Positions 51,419 to 60,626 of a stretch of 64,000 nucleotides of DNA are shown in pieces. The stretch is from Polaromonas sp. 39-63-25 (lineage in GTDB: Bacteria; Pseudomonadota; Gammaproteobacteria; Burkholderiales; Burkholderiaceae_C), in assembly GCF_002278925.1 (NCBI RefSeq), contig NZ_NCJH01000006.1, positions 434,001-498,000 of the forward strand, in the 5' to 3' direction. The position numbers were made by a program, and so were the translations under genes. Under the pieces are notes generated by a model, which worked only from the letters and a program-made list of their open reading frames with translations, was not told the origin of the DNA and searched no databases. Each line of letters begins with the position of its first letter. Positions within the stretch are counted from its first letter, which is position 1.

Positions 51419-52585
51419 TCAAATGCCTTTCAGTTGCCTGACCGCATCCTCAATGGAATAGTGGTGGTTACCGACGAAGAGCCCGTTGCTGTCGATATGC
51501 TCGGCATTCGTGAGTACGCCGGAAATTTCCGAATTGAAGTACTTCACCACTTCATTCTTGGCAAAGTTGCCCGCCACAATCGGACGTACTTCAAAGCCAA
51601 GCGCGTTGAGCTTGCTCAACAGCGCATCGCGAGTCAGGCTCACGCCGGGACGTATCACTAGGCTGAAGCCGAACCAGCTGCTTGCGCCAATTTCTTTCTG
51701 GATCAAAACCGCCGGGTGGTCTTGCATGACTGTCTGCAGCATGGCCGCATTTTTTCGGCGCTCTGCCACCAGCGAAGGCAGTTTCTTGATCTGCTCGATG
51801 CCGAGGGCGCCCGACATTTCGAGCGGCCTGACGTTGTAGCCGGGCAGCACGAAGCGGAAAGACTCCTTGAAGGGGTCATCGCTCTTTTCACCGCAGACAT
51901 GGTTGAACTTGGGCAGGTTGCGGGTCCAGCCGTGGGCGCGCAGCGACAGCAGGATGTGGTGCAGCTCTTCGTCATCGGTACTGATGAGTCCACCTTCCAT
52001 GGTGGAAATGTGATGCGAGAAGAACGAGCTATAGCTGCCCATCACGCCAAAAGTGCCGGCCTGCTTGCCCTTGAACTGCGCGCCCAGGGACTCGCAGTTG
52101 TCTTCAATCAGCGTGATTTTCTTGTCGCCAATGATGGACTTGATGCGGTCGAAGTCGTTGGGGTTGCCCAGCAAGTTCACTGCCATGATCAGGCGGGTCT
52201 TGTTGGTCACGGCTTTTTCGAGCGCGTCCAGATCGAAGTTCAGCGTTTCGAGGTCGATGTCGACGAACTTGATCTTCAAACCGTACTGATGGAGCGGGTA
52301 ATAGGTCGTGCTCCATGAAACGGCAGGCACGATGACTTCGTCGCCCGGCTTGAGCGCCAAGTCGGGGTTTTTCGAATAGAACAACGCGGCCACCATCAGC
52401 AGATTGGCCGACGAGCCCGAATTCACCATCACGCAGTGTTTGGCGCCCAGGTAGCTCGCAAACTGCTTTTCGAATTCGAATACCTTCGGGCCCATCGTGA
52501 ACATGCCCGATGTGATGACGCGCTGGAGCGCATCGTATTCAGCCTGGTCCCACGTGGCGGTGGCTAGGGGATATTTGAAGCTCAT
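51419..52585 (-). CDS. colD: GDP-4-keto-6-deoxymannose 3-dehydratase (ColD)
   Basis: The 388-residue protein has the exact length of E. coli ColD and matches it in many blocks: YPLATATWDQAEYDALQRVI, IVPAVSWSTTYYPLHQYGL, VNLLGNPNDFDRI, EDNCESLGA, LRAHGWTRNLPKFN and FVLPGYNVRPLEMSGALGIE. The catalytic lysine of aminotransferases is replaced by His, in FFSHHISTMEGG (H191-H192; the catalytic His of ColD lies in this motif). ColD uses PMP/PLP and glutamate to remove the C3 hydroxyl, giving GDP-4-keto-3,6-dideoxymannose, the precursor of GDP-L-colitose. It overlaps the reductase gene by 4 bases. GDP-perosamine synthase is excluded by the missing lysine. Confidence 0.92.
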   Translation of the reverse strand: MSFKYPLATATWDQAEYDALQRVITSGMFTMGPKVFEFEKQFASYLGAKHCVMVNSGSSANLLMVAALFYSKNPDLALKPGDEVIVPAVSWSTTYYPLHQYGLKIKFVDIDLETLNFDLDALEKAVTNKTRLIMAVNLLGNPNDFDRIKSIIGDKKITLIEDNCESLGAQFKGKQAGTFGVMGSYSSFFSHHISTMEGGLISTDDEELHHILLSLRAHGWTRNLPKFNHVCGEKSDDPFKESFRFVLPGYNVRPLEMSGALGIEQIKKLPSLVAERRKNAAMLQTVMQDHPAVLIQKEIGASSWFGFSLVIRPGVSLTRDALLSKLNALGFEVRPIVAGNFAKNEVVKYFNSEISGVLTNAEHIDSNGLFVGNHHYSIEDAVRQLKGI

Positions 52586-53514
52586 GCGTGCTTGTCCTGC
52601 AGGTAGTAGTGATACGCTTTTTCTATGCCCTCATTCAGGGCGGTGGCCGGCATCCATCCCCAGGCGCGTTGCCTGCCAATGTCGACCAGTTTCTGCTTCA
52701 TGCCGACGGGTTTGGTGGTGTCGTGCACAAATTTCCCCTGCCAGCCAATGACTTGCGCCGCAGCAACGTAGTATTCATTGATGCTGTAGTCGTGGCCCAG
52801 GCCGATGTTGATCAGATCCGGCAACTGGTCGAAGTCTTCCATGGCGCGAAGCACGGCGTCGGCCAAGTCGCCCGCATACATGAACTCGCGGCGCGCCGAG
52901 CCGTCACCCCAGATCTCCACCTCTGCCAGATTCTGGACCTTGGCTTGATGCACCTTGTGGATGATGGCGGGGATCAGGTGCGAATGCTGTGGTGAAAACT
53001 TGTCGTGCCGCCCATACAGGTTGCAGGGAATCAGCGTTTTGTAATGCAGGCTCGGCGTTTCGCGATGGATGTATTCGCAAAGACGCGTGGCAAAGATCTT
53101 GGCGAGTGCGTAACCCTCGTTGGTGGGCTCCAGCTCCCCCTTGAGAACCAAGTCCTCGCCTAGGGGGTTGGGTGCGTTGCGCGGGTACATGCACGAGCTT
53201 GCCAGATTGAGCAGCTTGCTGACGCCCGCTTCGCGCGCAGCAAGGATGACGTTGCGCCCCAGGTCCACGTTGGTCACCAGAAAGTCCACCGGGTGAGCGA
53301 TGTTGGCCTGGATGCCACCGACCCTGCCCGCTGAGTGTATGACCGCATCGGGGCGCAGGTCGGCCACGAACTGCCGGGTGGCCCTGAAATCCGTCAGGTC
53401 CAGCTGCTGGCTCGTCGGTGCAACGAATTCCCATTTACCGGCGTCGGGGTGCTCCAGAATGTTCTGGCCCACCATGCCGCGGCCGCCTGTGAGCAAAATG
53501 CGAGGTTTTGCCAC
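52582..53514 (-). CDS. colC: GDP-L-colitose synthase (ColC-like) or GDP-L-fucose synthase
   Basis: The 310-residue SDR is of the GDP-fucose-synthase family. It has ILLTGGRGMVGQNILEHP, HSAGRVGGIQANIAHPVDFL, LASSCMYPRNAPNPLGEDLV, ELEPTNEGYALAKIFATRLC (catalytic Tyr and Lys) and LIPCNLYGRHDKFSPQHSHL. Both ColC and Fcl epimerise and then reduce the 4-keto sugar. The -NILEHP- start and the immediate coupling to colD favour ColC; the upstream Gmd serves either route. It may also act on both substrates. It starts at GTG 53514. Confidence 0.8.
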   Translation of the reverse strand: MAKPRILLTGGRGMVGQNILEHPDAGKWEFVAPTSQQLDLTDFRATRQFVADLRPDAVIHSAGRVGGIQANIAHPVDFLVTNVDLGRNVILAAREAGVSKLLNLASSCMYPRNAPNPLGEDLVLKGELEPTNEGYALAKIFATRLCEYIHRETPSLHYKTLIPCNLYGRHDKFSPQHSHLIPAIIHKVHQAKVQNLAEVEIWGDGSARREFMYAGDLADAVLRAMEDFDQLPDLINIGLGHDYSINEYYVAAAQVIGWQGKFVHDTTKPVGMKQKLVDIGRQRAWGWMPATALNEGIEKAYHYYLQDKHA

Positions 53515-53519
53515 CGTGC

Positions 53520-54605
53520 TCAGCCCTGGTTGCGCAGGGCTTTGTGACCGCTATGCTTGACCTTCAGGTCAAACTCTGCCTCCGTCATGTCGGACTGGGC
53601 CATCTCGGCAACCAGTTCCGCAAAACTGATTTTGGGCACCCAGCCCAGCTTCTCGCGCGCCTTGGTGGCATCGCCCAACAGGGTCTCAACTTCGGTGGGA
53701 CGAAAGTAGCGCGGATCGACAGCCACGATGCATTTGCCGCTGCTGGCGTCAAAGCCTTTTTCCGCCTCATTGCTGCCTTCCCAGCGAATCTGCAGGCCCA
53801 GCTCTTTGGCTGCGGCATCGACAAACTCACGCACGGTGTACTGCACACCGGTGGCAATCACGAAGTCTTCGGGTTTGTCCTGCTGCAGCATCAGCCATTG
53901 CATCTCGACGTAATCCTTGGCATGACCCCAGTCGCGCTTGGAGTCCAGGTTGCCCAGGTACAAGCAGTCCTGGATGCCAAGTTTGATACGGGCCAGCGCC
54001 CGGGTGATTTTGCGGGTGACAAAGGTTTCACCGCGAACCGGGCTTTCGTGGTTGAACAAAATCCCGTTGCAAGCATACATGCCATAGGCTTCGCGGTAGT
54101 TGACTGTGATCCAGTAGGCATAGAGCTTGGCAACGGCATAGGGGCTGCGCGGATAGAAGGGCGTCGTTTCCTTCTGCGGAATTTCCTGAACGAGACCGTA
54201 CAGCTCCGAGGTCGAAGCCTGGTAGAAGCGAGTTGTTTTTTCCAGGCCCAGAATACGCATGGCCTCCAGGATGCGCAGTGCACCCAGGCCGTCGCTGTTG
54301 GCGGTGTACTCGGGCTCCTCAAAGCTCACAGCCACATGGCTCTGCGCCGCCAAGTTGTAAATTTCGTCGGGCTGCGTCTGCTGGATGATGCGTGTCAGGC
54401 TGGACGAATCCGTCATGTCTCCGTGATGCAGAACGAAGCGCTGGTTGGGTTCATGCGGGTCCTGGAACAGATGGTCGATGCGGTCGGTGTTGAACAGCGA
54501 CGTGCGGCGCTTGATGCCGTGCACGATGTAGCCTTTGCTGAGCAAAAATTCAGCGAGATAGGATCCGTCTTGTCCGGTGACGCCGGTGATAAGTGCTTTT
54601 TTCAT
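53520..54605 (-). CDS. gmd: GDP-mannose 4,6-dehydratase
   Basis: The 361-residue SDR starts [20 protein letters not shown] and has [66 protein letters not shown] and [20 protein letters not shown]. It makes GDP-4-keto-6-deoxymannose, the branch point to GDP-fucose and GDP-colitose. The gene lies 3 bases after manC and 5 bases before the colC-like gene. Confidence 0.96.
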   Translation of the reverse strand: MKKALITGVTGQDGSYLAEFLLSKGYIVHGIKRRTSLFNTDRIDHLFQDPHEPNQRFVLHHGDMTDSSSLTRIIQQTQPDEIYNLAAQSHVAVSFEEPEYTANSDGLGALRILEAMRILGLEKTTRFYQASTSELYGLVQEIPQKETTPFYPRSPYAVAKLYAYWITVNYREAYGMYACNGILFNHESPVRGETFVTRKITRALARIKLGIQDCLYLGNLDSKRDWGHAKDYVEMQWLMLQQDKPEDFVIATGVQYTVREFVDAAAKELGLQIRWEGSNEAEKGFDASSGKCIVAVDPRYFRPTEVETLLGDATKAREKLGWVPKISFAELVAEMAQSDMTEAEFDLKVKHSGHKALRNQG

Positions 54606-54608
54606 TCT

Positions 54609-56030
54609 TTAGGCCCTGCCGTAGTTGTCTGTGAATCGAACGATGTCGTCTTCGCCAAGATAGCTGCCGGACTGGACTTCGATCATCTCGAGGTCGGTCT
54701 TGCCGGGGTTTTCCAGGCGGTGGGTTTCACCAATTGGAATGTAAGTTGACTGATTCTCCGTGAGGAGGAAAGTCTCACTGCCTTTGGTCACCAGCGCGGT
54801 GCCGGAAACCACAATCCAGTGCTCTGCGCGGTGGTGGTGCTTTTGCAGGCTCAGCGATGCGCCAGGCTTGACAGCAATGCGTTTGACCTGAAAGCGCTGG
54901 CCGCGGTCAATGCTGTCATACCAACCCCAAGGGCGCGCCACCTTGCGATGCATGCTGGCTTCCGGGCTTTTTTGCGTCTCCAGCCGTGCCACCACGTGCT
55001 TGACCTGCTCGGCATGGCTGCTGGCTGCCACCAGCAGCGCATCGGGCGTGTCTATGATCAGCAGGTCCCGCGTGCCTAGCGCGACGACGGTGCGGTGTGG
55101 CGCGTGAATATATGTTCGCTGGCTCTGGACAGCCAAGCCCAAGCCGTCAATGCGGTTGCCCTGGTCGTCAGCTGGCGTTAAATCCGCCACGGCATTCCAG
55201 CTGCCCACGTCGCTCCAGGCCCCGGAAAACGGCACCACCGCCACGTTTTTATGATGTTCCAGAACGGCGTAGTCGATGCTGTCGGAGCGGCAAGCGGCGA
55301 AAACCTCAGGCTCAGGCCGAACAAATTGCTGGTCCGGCCTGGCTTGTGCCATGGCCAGCCGGCAACTTTGCAATATATCGCCTGCATGCTGCTGCAGTGC
55401 TTCGATCAAGGTGCCGGCCTGAGCCAGAAAAATCCCCGCATTCCAGAGCACATTACCTTGCAAAATCAAAGCTTGCGCCCGATCGGCGGCAGGTTTTTCA
55501 ATAAAACGGGCCACGCCAAAGCTGCCATCGCCGCTGGCAGCGCCCTGTTCAATATAGCCATAAGCCGTGCTGGGAAAGCTCGGCACGACGCCAAAGGTCA
55601 CGACGGCGCCCTGACGGGCCGCCACGACGCCTTGCTGAACCATGGCCATGAAAGCCTGGGAATCAGGAATGTGGTGATCCGAGGGGCAAAACAGCAGCAG
55701 GTCCTGCGGCGCGGCCGTCAGCGCCGCCAGCGCCATCGCGGCAGCCGTATTGCGCGCAACCGGCTCCAGAATGACTTGCCCTTTGACTTTTGCCGCCTGC
55801 ATGGCCTCGCTGACCAGAAACCGGTGCTCTTCGGCGGCAACGCAGATCACCTCGGGGGCTGCTGTGCCGTCGCTACCGGCTTGCGCTACACGCTCCAGCG
55901 TCAGCTGAAGCAGGCTTTTGTTGTCAATCAGAGGAACGAACTGCTTGGGAAAACTCTTGCGCGAGAGTGGCCACAGCCTCGTACCCGAGCCGCCACAAAG
56001 AATGACGGGGGTGATTGTTAGGTTGGTCAT
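54609..56030 (-). CDS. manC: Bifunctional mannose-1-phosphate guanylyltransferase/mannose-6-phosphate isomerase
   Basis: The 473-residue type II enzyme has an N-terminal nucleotidyltransferase ([39 protein letters not shown]) and a C-terminal cupin isomerase domain ([46 protein letters not shown]). It provides GDP-mannose for gmd. No phosphomannomutase (ManB) is encoded in the window. Its ATG overlaps the regulator's stop by 4 bases. Confidence 0.95.
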   Translation of the reverse strand: MTNLTITPVILCGGSGTRLWPLSRKSFPKQFVPLIDNKSLLQLTLERVAQAGSDGTAAPEVICVAAEEHRFLVSEAMQAAKVKGQVILEPVARNTAAAMALAALTAAPQDLLLFCPSDHHIPDSQAFMAMVQQGVVAARQGAVVTFGVVPSFPSTAYGYIEQGAASGDGSFGVARFIEKPAADRAQALILQGNVLWNAGIFLAQAGTLIEALQQHAGDILQSCRLAMAQARPDQQFVRPEPEVFAACRSDSIDYAVLEHHKNVAVVPFSGAWSDVGSWNAVADLTPADDQGNRIDGLGLAVQSQRTYIHAPHRTVVALGTRDLLIIDTPDALLVAASSHAEQVKHVVARLETQKSPEASMHRKVARPWGWYDSIDRGQRFQVKRIAVKPGASLSLQKHHHRAEHWIVVSGTALVTKGSETFLLTENQSTYIPIGETHRLENPGKTDLEMIEVQSGSYLGEDDIVRFTDNYGRA

Positions 56031-56401
56031 GTCAGGCCTGATTTTTCTTGTGCTTCGTTAACTTCAAACTTAAGAGCTTCAATTTCGACTTTGAGACCTT
56101 CGTATTCAGCGACCTTTCTCTCCAAAAACCGGGCCGTCAGACCTGCTTTCTCAGCAATTCCCACAGGCGTCAACAGGTAGGCATAAGCCAACTTTCGCTG
56201 GCTTTTACGAAAGCGCTGCATCTTGATGAAGCCCTTGTCCAACAAAGCCTTCAAGCAGTAATTAGTTTTCCCAAGACTCACCCCGAGTGCGTCAGCCAGG
56301 TCGCGCTGATTCATGTGCGGATTGCCCTCAAGCAGACGCAAAACCTTGAGATGATTTTCTTCCTGGAGCGGGGAAGGCAGCAATCGCTTTGACTCGGACA
56401 T
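56027..56401 (-). CDS. MarR-family EPS-associated transcriptional regulator
   Basis: The 124-residue protein is a compact winged-helix regulator. It has [39 protein letters not shown] and [18 protein letters not shown], then a basic/coiled C terminus ([20 protein letters not shown]). This is the small MarR-like group found in exopolysaccharide clusters of betaproteobacteria and other Proteobacteria. It is coupled to manC by a 4-base overlap and preceded by a 230-base spacer, so it heads a probable second transcription unit and may regulate it. Confidence 0.85.
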   Translation of the reverse strand: MSESKRLLPSPLQEENHLKVLRLLEGNPHMNQRDLADALGVSLGKTNYCLKALLDKGFIKMQRFRKSQRKLAYAYLLTPVGIAEKAGLTARFLERKVAEYEGLKVEIEALKFEVNEAQEKSGLT

Positions 56402-56631
56402 GATTCTGAAGCTCTTTCAACGACCGTATTCGACAGTCCGATGGCAAAATTTCTTGCTGTTCAGTCGATGAACACGGATGTTACCATGCTGGAACCGGCG
56501 TGGCCAACATGGTGCAGTTGAGAGACTTAAAGTCCGAATGAATCGGTGCAACCGCCGGATACAGATCAAACGCGTCGAGGAGTTCCTGCGCACACCCATG
56601 CAGACGAATTGCTATCGCCAGTCGCAGGAAA
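56402..56631 (-). other. 230-base spacer before the EPS regulator gene
   Basis: This is the longest gap between rfbC and the regulator. I see no gene-like frame with family features. It probably carries the promoter and leader of the regulator-manC unit. I looked for a JUMPstart/ops-like GGCGGTAGC element and did not find one. Confidence 0.35.
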
Positions 56632-57165
56632 TCAGACTGGTTTGAGCTTTCGGCCTTGGCGATCTTTGGCAGAAAGAATGGGGGGCGATCGTAGAGGCCA
56701 CTGAATGCCAATGCCGGGATCATCCCATGCAAGACAGGCTTCATCAGTTGGCGAGTAGTACTCTGTCGTCTTGTACAGGACGTCAGCACTCTCACCAAGC
56801 ACCAGAAAACCGTGAGCAAAGCCAGGTGGCATCCACAACTGCCTGTGATCGTCTTCATTCAATTCCAACCCGGCCCATTGTCCAAACGTCGGCGATGCGG
56901 GGCGGATGTCGACGGCCACGTCGAAGACGGCGCCGCGCACCACGCGCACCAGCTTGCCCTGCGGCTGGGTCACTTGGTAATGCAGGCCGCGCAGCACGCC
57001 TTTCGCCGACCGGCTGTGGTTGTCCTGCACGAAGCTGAAATCGGTGCCAGTCGCGGCATTGAATTCGCGCTGGTTGAAGCTTTCAAAAAAGAAACCGCGC
57101 GGGTCGCCGAATACCCGGGGTTCGATGATCAGGACATCAGGAATAACGGTAGAAGTCACCTTCAT
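56632..57165 (-). CDS. rfbC: dTDP-4-dehydrorhamnose 3,5-epimerase
   Basis: The 177-residue cupin enzyme has [38 protein letters not shown] (catalytic His), [39 protein letters not shown] (catalytic Tyr region) and [15 protein letters not shown]. It is the third step toward dTDP-L-rhamnose. Its ATG overlaps the rfbA stop by 4 bases. It ends the rfbB-D-A-C unit. Confidence 0.95.
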   Translation of the reverse strand: MKVTSTVIPDVLIIEPRVFGDPRGFFFESFNQREFNAATGTDFSFVQDNHSRSAKGVLRGLHYQVTQPQGKLVRVVRGAVFDVAVDIRPASPTFGQWAGLELNEDDHRQLWMPPGFAHGFLVLGESADVLYKTTEYYSPTDEACLAWDDPGIGIQWPLRSPPILSAKDRQGRKLKPV

Positions 57166-58049
57166 GACTGGCCGCGCTCCTTCAGCAGGCGCAGCAGGTA
57201 TTGCCCGTAGCCGTTCTTGGCGAGTGGCTGCGCCAGCTTCTCGAGCTGGGCATCACCGATAAAACCATTGCGCCAGGCAATTTCCTCAGGGCAAGCGATT
57301 TTCAGACCCTGACGATGCTCCAGTGTCGCGATGAACTGACCGGCGTCGAGCAGACTGTCATGGGTTCCGGTGTCCAGCCAGGCGTAGCCACGTTGCATGA
57401 TTTGCACCGTCAATTGACCGCGCTCCAGGTAGGCCAGGTTGACGGCCGTGATTTCGAGTTCACCGCGGACGCTCGGCTTGATCGATTTGGCGATCTCGAC
57501 GACCTGGGCATCGTAGAAATAGAGGCCGGTCACGGCATAGTTGCTCTTGGGAACAACCGGCTTTTCTTCAATGCTGCTGGCCTTGCCGGCCGCGTCGAAG
57601 GCCACGACCCCATAACGCTCGGGATCCTGCACATGGTAGGCAAACACCGTCGCGCCCGCTTGCTGGGTCTCAGCATCTAATAGCAATTTGTACAGGTCGT
57701 GCCCGTAGAAAATATTGTCGCCGAGCACCAGCGCGCTGGGTGCGCCCGCCAGAAATTCCTCGCCGATGATGAAGGCCTGGGCCAGCCCGTCGGGACTCGG
57801 TTGCATAGCGTAGTGAAGCTTCATGCCCCATTGCGAACCATCACCCAGAAGTTGTTCGAAGCGCGGTGTATCCTGCGGCGTGCTGATGATGAGCACCTCG
57901 CGGATGCCCGCGATCATCAGCGTGCTCAGCGGGTAATACACCATGGGCTTGTCGTAGACCGGCAGCAACTGCTTGCTGATGGCAAGGGTGGCCGGGTGCA
58001 GGCGGGTGCCGGAGCCGCCGGCGAGGACAATGCCTTTGCGTTGTGTCAT
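57162..58049 (-). CDS. rfbA: Glucose-1-phosphate thymidylyltransferase
   Basis: The 295-residue enzyme has [90 protein letters not shown] and [19 protein letters not shown]. It makes dTDP-glucose from glucose 1-phosphate and dTTP. I take the ATG at 58049 because homologous sequence begins there; the longer frame runs back into rfbD. Confidence 0.96.
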   Translation of the reverse strand: MTQRKGIVLAGGSGTRLHPATLAISKQLLPVYDKPMVYYPLSTLMIAGIREVLIISTPQDTPRFEQLLGDGSQWGMKLHYAMQPSPDGLAQAFIIGEEFLAGAPSALVLGDNIFYGHDLYKLLLDAETQQAGATVFAYHVQDPERYGVVAFDAAGKASSIEEKPVVPKSNYAVTGLYFYDAQVVEIAKSIKPSVRGELEITAVNLAYLERGQLTVQIMQRGYAWLDTGTHDSLLDAGQFIATLEHRQGLKIACPEEIAWRNGFIGDAQLEKLAQPLAKNGYGQYLLRLLKERGQS

Positions 58050-58059
58050 GAATGGGGTG

Positions 58060-58956
58060 TCAGGTAATTTCGGTGAGCATCCGGGCAACACCTTGCTGCC
58101 ATGCGGGAAGGTACAGGCCAAAGCTGTCCTGCAGTTTAGCGGCGTTCAGGCGGGAGTTATGGGGACGCACGGCCGGCGTGGGGAAGGCTGCCGTCGGGAC
58201 CGGGTCCACGGTAGAAGAGGATGCCTTGAGGGCCAGGCCGGCCCTGGATGCACACTCGAGCACGAAGCGCGCATAGCCATGCCAGGAGGTTTCACCGGCA
58301 GCGGCCACATGGTAAATGCCGGCAAAACGCCCTGCGGCACCGGGCAGTGCGCTACGCACCATGTGAGCCGTGACGTCAGCCAACAACTCTGCACCGGTCG
58401 GTGCACCGAACTGGTCGTCGATCACCGTCAGGCGATCACGCTCTTTTGCCAGGCGCAGCATGGTTTTTGCGAAGTTGCCACCCCGCGCAGCATAGACCCA
58501 GCTGGTGCGCAAAATGAGGTGCTGCGCGCATTGGGCTGCAATACGCTGCTCGCCCTCGAGCTTGGATTGACCATACACATTGAGCGGGCCGGTCGGGTCG
58601 CCTTCTCTCCAGGGTTGGCTGCCGCTGCCATCGAAAACATAATCGGTCGAATAATGAACCAACCACGCGCCAACGGCGCTGGCGGCTTCGGCGAGCACGC
58701 CAGGTGCTTCTGCGTTCACTGTATGTGCGGTCGCAGCATCGCTTTCGGCTTTGTCAACAGCGGTATAGGCCGCTGCATTGACGATGACATCCGGCCGCAT
58801 CTGGCGCACTGAGGCACTGATTCCGGCCAGATTGGCGAGATCGCCACACAGGTCCGTGCTGTGCCGGTCCAGCGCGAGAAGTTCGCCCAAAGGCGCCAGG
58901 CTGCGCTGCAACTCCCAGCCCACCTGGCCGCTTTTTCCAAGAAGCAGGATTTTCAT
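58060..58956 (-). CDS. rfbD: dTDP-4-dehydrorhamnose reductase
   Basis: The 298-residue SDR starts [19 protein letters not shown] and has [49 protein letters not shown] (YxxxK) and [19 protein letters not shown]. It performs the last, NADPH-dependent step to dTDP-L-rhamnose. The start ATG 58956 overlaps the rfbB stop by 4 bases. Confidence 0.95.
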   Translation of the reverse strand: MKILLLGKSGQVGWELQRSLAPLGELLALDRHSTDLCGDLANLAGISASVRQMRPDVIVNAAAYTAVDKAESDAATAHTVNAEAPGVLAEAASAVGAWLVHYSTDYVFDGSGSQPWREGDPTGPLNVYGQSKLEGEQRIAAQCAQHLILRTSWVYAARGGNFAKTMLRLAKERDRLTVIDDQFGAPTGAELLADVTAHMVRSALPGAAGRFAGIYHVAAAGETSWHGYARFVLECASRAGLALKASSSTVDPVPTAAFPTPAVRPHNSRLNAAKLQDSFGLYLPAWQQGVARMLTEIT

Positions 58957-60023
58957 GCAGTGGTTACGCCGGCGTAATGAGTGTCCACCCAGTCCCTGTA
59001 AGCCCCGCTTTGAACATGCGCCACCCACTCCGCATGGGCCAGGTACCACTGCACTGTCTTGCGTATGCCGGTTTCAAAGGTTTCCGCAGGCTTCCAGCCC
59101 AACTCGCGCTGGATTTTCCCGGCGTCGATGGCGTAGCGGCGGTCATGACCCGGGCGGTCCTTGATATAGCTGATCTGCTCGCGGTAATGTTTCCCATCGG
59201 AGCGCGGCCGAAGTTCGTCGAGCAGGTCGCAGACGATGTTCACAATAGCGATGTTAGGCTTTTCGTTCCAGCCGCCCACGTTGTAGACCTCGCCCGGCTT
59301 GCCGGCTTCGAGCACGCGGCGGATCGCGCTGCAATGGTCTTTCACATAAAGCCAGTCGCGCACCTGCATGCCGTCGCCATAGACCGGCAGGGGTTTGCCG
59401 GCCAGCGCGTTGACAATCATCAGGGGAATCAGCTTTTCGGGGAAATGGTAGGGACCGTAGTTGTTGCTGCAGTTGGTGGTGAGCACCGGCAAACCATAGG
59501 TGTGGTGGTAGGCACGCACGAGATGGTCGCTGGCGGCCTTGCTGGCTGAATAGGGGCTGTTGGGCTCATACCGGTGCGTTTCCGTAAAAGCGGCCTCCGT
59601 GGACGCGAGTGAGCCGTACACCTCGTCGGTCGAAACATGCAGGAAGCGAAAGCCGGCCTTGGCTTCAGCACCCAAACCACCCCAGTAGGCCCGGACCGCC
59701 TCCAGCAACCGGAAAGTGCCGACGATGTTGGTCTGGATGAAATCTTCCGGGCTTGAAATGGACCGGTCGACATGGGATTCGGCTGCAAAATTGATGATGG
59801 CGCGCGGCTGGTGCCGGGCCAGCAACTCACCCACAAGCGCGCTGTCGCCAATGTCGCCCTTGATGAAAACATGCCGCGGATCGTCCTGCAATCCAGCCAA
59901 GGTTTCCATGTTGCCGGCGTAGGTGAGCTTGTCCAGATTGATAACCGGCTCGCCGCGCCCGGCCAACCAGTCAAGGACAAAATTGGCGCCGATAAAGCCG
60001 GCACCACCTGTAACCATAATCAT
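58953..60023 (-). CDS. rfbB: dTDP-glucose 4,6-dehydratase
   Basis: The 356-residue SDR has [78 protein letters not shown] and [20 protein letters not shown]. It is the first gene of the 52-kb minus-strand cluster and makes dTDP-4-keto-6-deoxyglucose. The promoter for the whole rfb unit should lie in the divergent region 60024-60240. Confidence 0.96.
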   Translation of the reverse strand: MIMVTGGAGFIGANFVLDWLAGRGEPVINLDKLTYAGNMETLAGLQDDPRHVFIKGDIGDSALVGELLARHQPRAIINFAAESHVDRSISSPEDFIQTNIVGTFRLLEAVRAYWGGLGAEAKAGFRFLHVSTDEVYGSLASTEAAFTETHRYEPNSPYSASKAASDHLVRAYHHTYGLPVLTTNCSNNYGPYHFPEKLIPLMIVNALAGKPLPVYGDGMQVRDWLYVKDHCSAIRRVLEAGKPGEVYNVGGWNEKPNIAIVNIVCDLLDELRPRSDGKHYREQISYIKDRPGHDRRYAIDAGKIQRELGWKPAETFETGIRKTVQWYLAHAEWVAHVQSGAYRDWVDTHYAGVTTA

Positions 60024-60240
60024 GAATTTTCCTCAGCAGTTTGAATGCCATCGCCAGGCAACGGCTTATATTTTATGCTGGCGGAGGCGGCTGCATTTTT
60101 TCGCCAAGTGTCCTGAAATAATCCGGTCACGGACAATTTGGAATAGCTGTTTATCGAAACCCACTCCAAACTTCATTCAAATATAATGATTTTCTAGCGT
60201 TTATTCGAATAATAATTTTACACAGAAAGATCAATTCACT
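60024..60240. promoter_or_regulatory. Divergent regulatory region between rfbB and an H-NS gene
   Basis: The 217-base spacer is AT-rich at its right side. A consensus -10 hexamer TATAAT lies at 60182-60187, 54 bases before the H-NS start on the plus strand; no good -35 was found 16-18 bases upstream. The rfbB promoter must run leftward from this interval but is not obvious. AT-rich divergent regions of this kind are typical H-NS targets. Confidence 0.4.
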
Positions 60241-60588
60241 ATGTCCATATCATCCGAACTGCAACAGCAAATCAATCAAGCTGAAGCAAAGGTCAACGAA
60301 TTGCGTGAAAAACTGGCAGAACAAAAAAATACTGAGCGTGCGCAAGCCATTACATCGGCCAAAGAACTGATTAAAACATTCCAGTTGACGGCCACCGACT
60401 TGGGTTTTTCCGGAAAAAAATTGCCCGTCCGCAAGGAACGGGCAATGGGCGACAAGCGTATGAGCGTCGCGCCGAAATATCAGGACCCGGCCAGCGGCAA
60501 AACCTGGACAGGGCGCGGCAAAACACCAGCCTGGCTCACAGCCCAACTGGCGGCCGGACACAGCAAACAGGACTACCTGATTAAATAG
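60241..60588 (+). CDS. H-NS-family nucleoid-associated protein
   Basis: The 115-residue protein has a coiled-coil N terminus (LQQQINQAEAKVNELREKL to about 45), a basic linker (GKKLPVRKERAMGDKRM) and the DNA-binding C terminus KYQDPASGKTWTGRGKTPAW, which matches the betaproteobacterial H-NS signature TWxGRGxxPxW. Such proteins bind AT-rich, horizontally acquired DNA and repress it. It is read away from the polysaccharide cluster and faces the acyl-CoA reductase gene. The 38-base gap to that gene holds no clear terminator. Confidence 0.92.
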   Translation: MSISSELQQQINQAEAKVNELREKLAEQKNTERAQAITSAKELIKTFQLTATDLGFSGKKLPVRKERAMGDKRMSVAPKYQDPASGKTWTGRGKTPAWLTAQLAAGHSKQDYLIK

Positions 60589-60626
60589 TCAAATCGCCGA
60601 ATAAAATCGCCTTGACAGGCTATCAA

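Noticed and set aside
53508-54749. A 413-codon plus-strand open frame
   Set aside because: Shadow of gmd on the opposite strand; composition and lack of motifs indicate no gene.
56402-56631. JUMPstart/ops antiterminator element upstream of the cluster units
   Set aside because: No GGCGGTAGC-type core was found here or in 60024-60240.
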